64,000 nucleotides of DNA, taken from positions 11,084,997 through 11,148,996 of the forward strand of contig CM067507.1 of the NCBI GenBank assembly GCA_034509495.1, in the 5' to 3' direction. Position 1 is the stretch's first letter, and the number at the start of each line of letters is the position of its first letter. Positions 13,303-47,400 of the stretch are shown here, piece by piece. Made by a program: the position numbers and the translations under genes. This DNA comes from Acestrorhynchus altus (taxonomy: Eukaryota; Chordata; Actinopteri; Characiformes; Acestrorhynchidae). Below the pieces are notes generated by a model that saw nothing but the letters and a program-made list of their open reading frames with translations, did no database searches and had not been told where the DNA came from.

Positions 13303-13829
13303 TCTGTATGCCTTTGATTCTTATCAGCATCATTCGGTAGTTTTCCCTTCACCTTTGGACGTATGATCAAAAAGTGAAGAATGATGGTAAAAAAGTTGGT
13401 ATAAAAAACAGGACTGCATAATATCACAGTCATATTGGTATTAGAAGATTTGATTGTATTTAAAAAAAAGCAGTCTAGGGGTTGGAATGATCAGAGCTGA
13501 CCTATTTCAGAGTTCCATCGGATGTGATTGTGTACTAATTGAACTGCAGAAAAGTATAACGTGCAGGAGACGCCACGAAACTTGCACATTTGCATTTGAC
13601 CCTTTTTTCTTTCTTTTCTAATGCTAATCCTCGAATAATCCTCATTTAATCCCTACATTTTAATGTTTATGTATGCACAAAATACACTCAGCAAGCAATG
13701 TACTAGTAAGATGTGTACACCTACTTGTTCATTGAATTATCATATTGCAGTAAAATCATGCATAGGCCAGCAGCTTTCAGTAATGTTTGCATCAACCATC
13801 AGAATGTAACCTTTGCTTTTGAGTGAGGC

Positions 13830-14310
13830 ATGATTGTTACTGCCAAAAGCTGAGGCTGCACTGTACCACCAAATACTGGAAAAGGATTGCCTGCTCTGAT
13901 GAACCTTGGTTTCTGCAGAGGCACACAGATGGTCTGGATTTCATTTCAACTTCATAAATCCATGAACCCAAGCTGCCTTGTGCCATCAGTTCAGACTGAT
14001 GGAAGGGATGTAATGGTGGTGGTGGTGGTGGTGGGGGGTCTTTTTGGCACAATGTGATCTCATTAATACCAGTTGGTCAAATCAGTCCTCACGTTACTGC
14101 CGCTTCCTATATGCCTATATTGTTGATGACCATGTGCATTTTATCTCTACAGTTTACAATCACCGTCAGCACAGAAATAACGTTCATGGTCATAACAATG
14201 AGCTCACTGTTCTTACGTGGCCTTCCCAGTCACCACATCTGAATCTAATAGAAACCCTTTGGGATGAGGTACAACATGAGATTTGCCTGAAAATTCAGTA
14301 GGAAGTTTAA
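13830..14310 (+). mobile_element. Decayed Tc1/mariner-like transposase fragment
   Basis: In one forward frame about 14196-14300 reads NELTVLTWPSQSPHLNLIE then TLWDEVQHEI. This matches the Tc1 pattern [16 protein letters not shown] around the third catalytic residue of the DDE domain. The preceding 350 bp has further transposase-like phrases broken by stops and a (GGT)n run at 14013-14035. Asp in SPDLN is replaced by His. No terminal repeats were identified; it is inactive. Confidence 0.65.
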
Positions 14311-14469
14311 CACAGTCATGTCAAGATAAACCAGAATTCCAAAGTAATCTTGAGGAATTCAAGGCCCTACCCTGTATTAATACACCCCCCATGAAGTGAA
14401 TGTATATTAAAAGTGTCTGCCCACAATATCCATGTATTTCCCTATTTCTATGAAAAAAGATGCAACATA

Positions 14470-15935
14470 AATCAGGGAATAGTACTTTATTATTGTCTGA
14501 AAACAACCAGGCAAGCTTCAGAATCTTAGGAGACGACCATCCTAGGACAAAAGTTTCAAATTAATCACCTTTTACCATCCATTTTTACTACATACACAAA
14601 GAGCACACAAGGAAAATGTTGGAACACAAATGGAAAAATTGGGGAACGAATACAAGGTTGTGTTTTAGGACAAGAGCCTACTGACTAGAACTGAAGCTGT
14701 GCTTCGTGCCTCTATATCTAGCAGCAGCTGTTGGATTACAGAACTGTTAACATTCGTTCTCTCTCATTAGTGCATTTCACTTGAACCCAATCGCCACCTT
14801 CAATACTTGGGCAATTCCAAAGTCTCCTGCTGGCCAAGTCTTTTAGGTAGCTGACCAGGCAGGTCCTGCTTTGTGAAATTTCCCCAGCCAGCAAAACCCT
14901 ACAGACATGAGTCGTATGACGTCTCAGCACAGCACAAGTACAGTGAATCAAGTATTAAACTAGGCTACCCAATACAAACACTGAGTCATCCTCCCCACAT
15001 CTAAACATCCAGGGATTGAGAGCTGATATGTTTTTATCTATTGCTCTATTTTCTACCAACATCTACCAAAGTGGTAATAGTTCATCTTTATAGAGACACA
15101 GACATGGCAGCATGCATGCTGTCCAGGCGTATAGTCAAGGCTTTAGATGAAGCATGGTGCTGCTGGGGTGTGAATCTTGATGAGGAAAGAGTGAAGGTGG
15201 TTATGAGTTCCAGGAGCACTCCTAGTTAGTGAGGGCTTTTAGTAGATTTGCTTCTGCTTAGCATGACCCAGTATTGCACACAAAAAAAGCCAATTACTTT
15301 TGAAGTTCTGTAGATTTTGAAACCTTTGAATATGGAAAGTTCAATCCGTTTTCATCACAGCTTTCATCAGTGGTGGGGCTGGTGTGCTCCAAGTGCAAGC
15401 ACAGTCTTTATCACACTGCAGCATGAATGGTTCACTATTTATGAGTCTGTCACAGTTCACTTTACTGCAGTGCGAGTCAAAGTCTAAGAACACCATCCCA
15501 AGCCACCACCCATCTCTCTGTTCATATCTATTCAACTCTTTAAGCCTTTCTGAGTAAACCAAGAGTCAATGACCTGTTTTCCCCATTATCATCATCATCA
15601 TCATCATCATCATAGAACTGGTAGGTTCTTTTTTTATGATGAAGCCAATGTTAGGCTGCTAATGTAAACAGGTGAAGATTTAGAAACTCCTTCGCAGATA
15701 ATTCCACATTTGCTTTTGCAATTAGGACCCAGCTAAATTCTTCTCATCAGAAACAACCACAACTTTCTTAACAAGGACAACATGAATGGTGCTGAATTTA
15801 TGGGTGATGCAGAGAAGAGCAGCTGCCAATGCCTGGCTCAAGGTTATGGCATGTGAGAAGGAGGGTGGTGGGATGTTTGGGTAAGAGCAGCCCATCCAGC
15901 ACCTCACTGAGGAGGAGCATGAGGGAGGAGGGTCT
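14470..15935 (-). other. sh3bp5: Probable sh3bp5 3' UTR
   Basis: Downstream of the sh3bp5 stop (minus strand) about 1.45 kb without repeats or other genes runs to a canonical minus-strand AATAAA at 14491-14486. An (ATC)n microsatellite lies at 15587-15613. The 3' end is inferred from the signal alone; an earlier, non-canonical site cannot be excluded. Confidence 0.4.
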
Positions 15936-39442
<23,507 letters not shown>

Positions 39443-39800
39443 CCTGAGCAGAGCTTCAGCAGATCCTCTTAAGACCCTTCAAGCAAAAGCACAATCTACT
39501 GAAATCAGCCTCAGACCCCTCCTGCACTGAGCGCACGAGCAGAGGGACATGCTCGCGAGCAGCGATCTGTCTGCAACAAGCCCCTAGCGTCTGCCTTCAT
39601 TCACCACCCGTATTCACACACGACCCGCCTCCTGCGCTGTGATTGGTTCTTTCCCTTGGTCTCCAGCGACCTGATAGGTCCGCATTTCAGCACAGACTTT
39701 AAGCCAATCACAGCGCAGATCTCGGGATAAACTTGCCAATCGGCTCGCAGTGGGCGGGTCAGTCTGAATACAGGTATGAAGAGAAATAGGTGCAGTGTAG
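39443..39800 (-). promoter_or_regulatory. sh3bp5: sh3bp5 promoter region (CCAAT boxes, GC box)
   Basis: Upstream of the sh3bp5 ATG the sequence becomes CpG-richer than its surroundings. It holds ATTGG (minus-strand CCAAT) at 39642-39646, CCAAT at 39704-39708 and 39736-39740, and a GGGCGGG Sp1-type box at 39752-39758. The first two CCAAT elements sit in a perfect 15-nt inverted repeat (39632-39646 / 39704-39718). No TATA box is clear. The layout fits a TATA-less housekeeping promoter driven by NF-Y and Sp1; the start site is not determined. Confidence 0.6.
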
Positions 39801-39849
39801 CTCAGCTGTACACAGCTTCCCTAAACGATTGAGCAGGGAAGGAGTGCAT

Positions 39850-40318
39850 AAGCACTTTTTAACCACTACACCTGTTCTCCTGTGTCCAGTCTACTGGACA
39901 GGCACATTTGTGTGGCAAAATATATATCTGGGTACTTCTTTAGATGGGAAAATGTATTGTAGGTGATGTCAGATCACCTTCGGTCGTCATTACAGTAATT
40001 TTCTAAAACCAGCAGCCCTACTTTTTCTGAACACACACTCCGATGTGCTACTCCAACCAGGCCACGCTTGTCTGCATACTGCTGCAGTCTCAAAAGCTTG
40101 CCTGAAAGACACAGAAACTATCACCACACCTATCCCTGACTGAAAATGTGTGGGCTTTCAACACTCCTGACTGCAAGATCTGCATGGAGTGAGAATATTC
40201 AAGGTGCATGGGATGGACAGCATTAGGAACCTCCACAACTTCATGCCGAGACATCTGGCATGTAATGTTATACCCAACGCCAAACTAAGTGACACCACTT
40301 CTGTGCATGTAGATCAAT
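39850..40318. other. Spacer upstream of sh3bp5
   Basis: No gene or recognised repeat. Base composition returns to AT-rich beyond the promoter. Confidence 0.4.
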
Positions 40319-41648
40319 ACAGTGCATCCGGAATTCACAGCGCTTCACTTTGTCTTCACATTTTCTTATGTTATGTCCTAATTCCAAAATGGATTCAATT
40401 CATTTTGCCCCTCAAAATTCTACACACAATATCCCACAATTACAAAGTGAGAAAAGTTTGTTTGAAATCAAATTTATTTGAAATCAAATTTATTATATAA
40501 TATAAACACAAAAATATAATGTACATGACACTCAAAATTGCGCTCAGGTGCATTTTGTTTCCAACAATCATTCTTCAGATATTTCTACAGCTGGAATTGA
40601 GAACACCTGTGATAAATTCAGTTGATTGGATTAAATAATTGTCTGTAGACTTCAGAGATAGGACTGTATTGACTGCAGTGGCCTCCATCATCTGTAAATG
40701 GAAGAAGTTGGAACCACCAGGACTCTTCTTAGAGCTAGCTGCCTGACAAAACTGAGTGATCATGGTAGGAGGGCCTGAGTCAAGGTGACCAAGAATCCAA
40801 AGATCACTCTGACAGAGCTCCAACATTGCTCTGTGGAGAGACGAGAACCTTCCAGGAGGACACCAATTTCTGCAGCACTCCACTAATCAGGCCTGTATGG
40901 TTGAGTGACTAGACAAAAGACACGACAGCCCATTTGGAGTTTGCCAAAGGGCACCAAAAGGTTCTCAGACCAAACAAAATTATGTGGTCTGATGAAACAA
41001 AGATTGTCTTCAATGCCAGATGTCATGTCTGGAGGAAAAAAGGCACTGCTCATCACCTAGCCAATGCCATTCCTACAGTGAAGCATGGTGATGGCAGCAT
41101 CATGTTGTGGGGATGTTTTCTGCAGCAGGAACTGGGAGACTAGTCAGGGTTGAGGGAAAGATGACTGCAGTGATGTACAGAGACATCATTGATAACCTGC
41201 TCCAGAGCACTCTGGATCTCAGACTGGCATGAAGATCTATCTTCCAACAGGACAACGACCCTAAGAACACAGCAAAGATAAGGAGTAGCTTTGGGACAAC
41301 TCTGTGAGTGTCCTGGAGTGGCCCAGGCAGAGCCCAGACATGAACCAGATACAACATCTCTGGAGATATCTAAAAATGGCTGTGCACCAACGCTGTCCAT
41401 CCAATTGATGGAGCTTGTGAGGTTCTGCAAAGAAGAATGGGAGAAACATCCCTAAAACAGGTTCTAGTCCGGTTTTTGTTTTCCTAATTTTAATACATTT
41501 ATAAGCAACAATTTCAAACAACTTTTCCCACTTTGTCATCATCAGATGTTTGGAGGGGAAAAAAAAGAATTGAATCCATTTTGGAATAAGGCTGTAACAT
41601 AAAATATGGAAAAAGTGAAGTGCTGTGAATACTTCCTCGATGCACAGT
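40319..41648 (+). mobile_element. Tc1-like transposon, decayed, sense orientation
   Basis: The ends are CAGTGCATCCGGAATTCACA (left) and the reverse complement of ACTTCCTCGATGCACAG (right), in a 1.33-kb unit of typical Tc1 size. Forward frames give transposase segments: FAKGHQKVLRP with KIMWSDETK (first catalytic Asp, about 40934-41010), then VKHGDGSIMLWGCF (about 41070-41125). Later frames have broken FQQDN-like and W-x-P-x-MN blocks. Stops and frameshifts abolish function. Same family as 24435-25400. Confidence 0.88.
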
Positions 41649-42829
41649 AAATATTGCCCCTATCAGTCCCCTGCTTGTGAATAGCATTGCAATCTGACAT
41701 TTTTGTGAGGGTGCAACTATTTTGACAATAAATGTATGTTTTTTCTTAAACGAGGTAGCACATTAAATTTAAAATGAAACAATGGTTTAATGAGCTTAAA
41801 ATATAAGATGTCTGTTTGACTTCAAGAATACTTGCTCATAAATTGGGTCATAAATTGAGTCATAAAAGAATCACCGCTTCCTCTCACAGACAAAATCCAC
41901 TGTTCAAATATGCACATACTACAAGATACAGAGAGAGAAAGTTGTGAGAAAGTATGTCCCCATTCTGAATTCCACTATTTCTGTACATTTGTCACATTTA
42001 ACTGAAATCTTCAAACAAATTATGAGACAAAGACTGCCTAAGTAAATTGTTATTTCACTTACTGAAGGAGACCAACTGGCCCTGTGTGGAATAACTTTGT
42101 TCTTAGTTACAATTTAAATTGAGTTGAAATATATGCTTAATTAAACTTGACACCACCGAGGCGTGATCATACTTCCGGCACTGCTGATTCTACATTTCAT
42201 TCAAATACAACCTGAAAAAGGCCATCAGAATGTTGTACATCTAAATAAGTCTGATGCGTTCAAGTCTTGTGGACGGATGAATTTAAGATATTTTAATTCT
42301 TTTACAAAAGATAATGATCCTAAATGCATATCAAAATCCACACTGGTTTACTTTAAGAGGTGCAGGCTGAACATTTTGCCTCACAACTTTTGTAACTACA
42401 ATAAGGATTTACAAACTGTGATATTTGCCAAAGGCATTTCATTAAGTACTCACCAGAATGCTTAAATGTTTGCTTGAGGCTGCTTTACGTTTTATGGTAA
42501 ACAGATAAAAATAAAACAATATTTCTTAAAGTATTTAATAAATTGCTGGCTTCTAATGCCTTACTGAAAATAAGGCTGGCCTTCACTCTCTCAGCAAAAT
42601 TGTATTTTAGATTATCCCTGATTGAAACCCCAAAAGACAGTGTAAGAGCATGTACAGTTCAGGGATTTGGGTTTCTATATACACACCATGTGTACCGATG
42701 CAAACAAACTGACCTTTCTATGGTAGATAAAACTCTCTGATCTCAAAGAGTTCAAAGGATTGGTTGACTGCATCAGAAAAGGTCTTGCAACAGGGCACGT
42801 GGATGTACATGCTTTTCAAACCAACAGTG

Positions 42830-42890
<61 letters not shown>

Positions 42891-44300
42891 GGATGGAATA
42901 TTTATGTATTGAAGATCAGATTGCACTGATGTATCCTTTACTTTAACTAATTGTTTTGAGGAAAAGCTGCCACTCTTTACACTGAATATTTTTCAGTGTA
43001 AGAACACAGACATTATCTTCATTGAGAAGGTCAACATGATTCAGAGATGGACTGATTTAACTCAAACTATCCAAACAGACATGGCAGTACAAGTTATGGT
43101 AGTGTACACTGAGTGAGGTCACTTTGTGGAGATTACTGGGGCTTGGAGTCTTACAGTGACTGTTTAAATGAGGCTTAACAAAGAACACTGACAATGTTTT
43201 TGAACCAGTGCAAGTCACCATTGTAACAGTTGTACTGTTTTAGATGCATCAGGAAATTTGTCTAATCATTTGTATTAACATATCTGCTTTAATCAAGTCA
43301 TTAAAAAGTTTCACATCACTCTCAATGTGCAAGACTGTTTTCCATTTTTACAGTCCTCTGTGGGTCTCACATTTGCAGTCTTTAATGGAAAATCTGGTTA
43401 AAGGCTAAAACTAGGCATATGAGAGCATTTTTAGACTTTAATTTATCTGATCCAAAGCAATCGGTATAATATTAAATTAGAGTTCAAAAAAACATTTTTT
43501 AACACAAGCTTTTGCTGCCCTCATGTGTTGAAGGAAGATACTCCAGCATTTAATATTTGACTGCTACGTTACCTTTATTAGACTTGCTTATCTGATACAA
43601 AATAAAAAATAAAAGTAGTACCACAATATATAAATAAATGTAGTCTCTACTGTTGATTATTATTATTTATTTTTTACAACTGGAGGCTCTAATACTTCGA
43701 TTTTCGAGTTGGCACCGTATTGGTAACTGATATGCGTGTTTTTTGGATTTTCACTTGTTGTTACATGTAAAAATATCACAATGTTACAATGACAGTGGCA
43801 CAATTATAACAACCATAACTTTATGGACTGAACTTAATGCCACAAACCTTTCCATTAAAGCTGAGAGATACGAGTCTGGCCACTAGTGTACACATTTTTA
43901 ATATTCTAAATTTTACAGATCTTAAAGTTTTGAATGACATGTCCTTATCATTCTGGATAGTCTAGTTTATTTGGATATGTAATAAAAATAACCAATGAGA
44001 GCATGTCTACACTAGACACAGTATTTGTCTTTCTATGCTCAGTCAAACTCTCTGATCTCAAAGTTGACTGTCTTCAGCAGAAAAGGTCACGACAAACACT
44101 GCATGTGAATGGACATGCTTTTCAAAGAGTGTTGTATTTTAATTTTAAACATCTTTCCCGTGTGTCCAGGGGATACAGGGTTTGTTGTATTTCAGTTTAG
44201 AAAGTCAATGGTAATCAATGAAAAAATCTCAATGTACACATTTTATCTTAGTACCAGCTGTAATAAAAGGAAAATGTCTACCTGTAAGATAATATAAAAT
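41649..44300. other. Intergenic spacer between sh3bp5 and mettl6
   Basis: No exon recognised. A (CA)29 microsatellite lies at 42831-42889. CTCTCTGATCTCAAAG at about 42730 recurs at about 44049, with similar surroundings (GCATGCTTTTCAAA.. type phrases near 42810 and 44117), suggesting two diverged copies of an unnamed repeat. Confidence 0.5.
42831..42889. repeat. (CA)29 microsatellite
   Basis: Uninterrupted CA run between sh3bp5 and mettl6. Confidence 0.95.
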
Positions 44301-44307
44301 AGTTTTC

Positions 44308-44428
44308 TTTATTTGACAGTTTTGACCATTTAGAAATTGAATACAGAAGTAATAAAAAAAAAATCACATCAATCTGTACAAGAGAATAATTAAAAACACT
44401 ATTCACTCAGCTCTGAAGCACCAAAGAG
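44308..44428 (-). other. mettl6: mettl6 3' UTR with polyadenylation signal
   Basis: Minus-strand AATAAA at 44313-44308, 116 nt past the stop codon, is the first canonical signal. The UTR is therefore short. Cleavage is expected around 44290. Confidence 0.6.
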
Positions 44429-47400
44429 TTATTTGGTCTTGCAGAACTTACTCTGGAGAAACACTCGAGGAACACACAGCCCTTCTTTTTTGTTCACAGT
44501 TTCTCTCAGAACGTACTCATTCACAAGGGTTTGAAATCCAGCTTGGTGAAACAGAGTGTCAAGATGCTCTGAAAGACAGAGAAGAGGATCCTGGCATGAA
44601 GGTCAACAGAAGACAGAGTAGTTCAGAAGAAATGACAGCTTGAAAACATGAAACTTCACAGCAACAAACCTCTGGAGAAGAAAAATGAGCGAGTGCCATC
44701 TTGTCTGACATAGAAGTTCTCTCCGAGTTTGCTCCCTGACTTAAACCTCAGCATGGCATGGTCATAGAGGCCATAGTCCCTGAACAACACAAAACCACCT
44801 GGTTTTAATACCTGCCAGATGAAATCAGAAACAATGTATCATTCTTTGTACATTACAGTACATGATTTCTGCAGACAATTTAGCAGTGCAATACTTAACA
44901 AATTTACTGTCTTCAGTTAATCTAGAACAGTCTTAATCTAGAACAGTAAAGAAAAAAGTAAATGACTCTGCTACTGCTAATTACTAAATTGTAGTAGTCT
45001 GTATAATTAAATTCTAAGGTCCTGAGCCAAGCTTTGTATATATACATACACAGGGTATCTGGAAAGACATTGTGGGGTATTGTGTGAGTGTGTAGAATTT
45101 TGACTAATTTTGAGAATAAATTTAATCCACACACAGAGAAAAACATTCACACCACATTTGGTTTTTTACAAACTTATTCCAAAATGGATCAAATTTATTT
45201 ATTAAAGTTTATAGGGCACATGGATATATATATATATATACACACACTGTATGTACACATCTCACTAAAAGTTAGGGATATTTGATTTGGGTGAAATTTA
45301 TTTGGGCTTTTAGGTGAAATTTATGGAAAACGTAATAAGTTCACTCTACACTGATATTATATCACGAAAGCAGGGCATCGAGGTAGAAGCATGCAATGGC
45401 GATTTCCTCATCTCAAATATTTGTGCCCTTGAGTATCAATTATAGCTTGACAATGTCAATGTCTCATGCTGTTCACAAGTTGACATTTTCTGCTGAGGCA
45501 TGGCATCCCACTATTTTTGAATGGTGGCCCTCGGGTTGTTGAGGTTCTGGGGTATGGAGTTAAAAGCCTCTACACGGCGACTCAGAACATTTATGGGATT
45601 CAGGTCTGGAGAAGGTGCAGGCCAGTATACTTGAAGTACCCCAGTCTCCAGCATCCGTTGCCTAATGATGAAACCTTGAGCTGGTGCATTGTTGTCCATG
45701 AAGATAAAATTAGGCCTATGTGTTCAGGCACAAGGACTGTGAATAACGATGTTATTCAAGTAGTATGGGCATAAAGTGTAGGGCAGTTCTGTACTGACTA
45801 CACACCTGCCCACACTGTAATACAGCCTTCATTTCAACTCTGAATTGACTTTTATCAGTGAACAGCACTGATGTCCACTGGTTCCTCATCCAGCAATGCT
45901 CCCTTGCCCATGCAAGACAATGGCACCTGTGCCTGGTGGTCAGGTACCCTTACAGGTCATCTAGCATGCATGCCACGTGATGTAAGTGGATTCAAATGAT
46001 CTGATGTGACATTTGGTCGCCTCTCACAGAGCCCTGTTCATCAATGTGGAATGTGGCCCACATGTATCTCTGTTGCAATCTGCTGAAGGCACTCTTAGTT
46101 CAGTGGATGCTTCCACCTGAGAACATCCTGTTTGAAGCCTCAGGGAATGTATTCAATTCATGAATCAGAAAAATGTTGTGAACTTTTCTGTTTTGATCCT
46201 TGTTAGAGAATAGTAAGTTCTGCAGTTGTGTCCAACTTGGACATGTGCATTCAAATGTTTAGAAAAGGTCACATTTAGTTCCCCTGTAAATGTTCAAGTG
46301 CACTTTAGGTTCATCCTGAAATTTCACCTGAAATTCAAATATCCTTACATTTTAGTAGTGTCGTTTTTTAATTTAAAATTAAAAAATTTGGTTAAATTAC
46401 ATGTGGTGTTGTATATATGACTGATTCATAATGATGTACAGTACTGTGCAAATTGAAAATCTCAGTGTTTGTTACCTCAGTAAAACACTAATGTTAGAAC
46501 AAACACAAATAACATTCCCAGAGAAATACATGGTTTTCCATCACTGTGTTCATTAAGCTATCTCTTAAGTTCCCGAATGGGAGTCTAGTACTATTTATAG
46601 TTCTCATCCAACACCTGGCTTGATAGATCAGGGAATAGTGATGTCAAATCAGTTTCGCTGGTGATGGAATTGAATACAATCAGGCACTGGCTGCTGGCGC
46701 CCAGGAGAAATCTGGAACCTAGCTTTGCTCTTCAAACTAGCTCAAAAGATCAATGACTTTCTTCAGAATTAAATATTCTTTTTCTTTACTGTATTTCTGT
46801 TCTAACATGGTCTGGAGTTTCTACACTAAACTCTCTCTTTTTGATCAGAGACAGGAGTTAAATAATGTGATTAGGTGCACAGTGGTGTATATCTGACAAA
46901 GATATCCTTGAATAATAATAATTACAATAGGCACAATAATGGTCACTGTTAATGTGTTACTGACTTTATTAATTGTATTATTATTATTATTATTATTATT
47001 TAATTTTCATGCAGATGCCTTTCCCTGAATTAGGGGCCCCTGGCTCTTGGGTACTGAACTGCAGGATAAATCCACCTTAAAAAGTACTTTAAAAACAGTC
47101 AATCAGTGTCACTATTAGTTTGTGATCAATTTCAGGCAACACATTATTTATTGAGGTGTTGGGAAACACTTATTTGTTTAAAAAAACTTTCCTGAGCACT
47201 AGTAAACAAAGCCATTCACTTTACAAAGCTTTTAGAATAGTCAACCCTGATGCTTATTTTAATGCAGAATTTAATCAAAAGTACTTACGAAGTGTTACTT
47301 ACCTTGTAAATATTTTCCAGCACTTGTTGCATTTTGTCAGGGTGAATGGCTGACAACACAAATATCAGAGTGGCCACATCTAGACTCTCTTCTGGGATAG

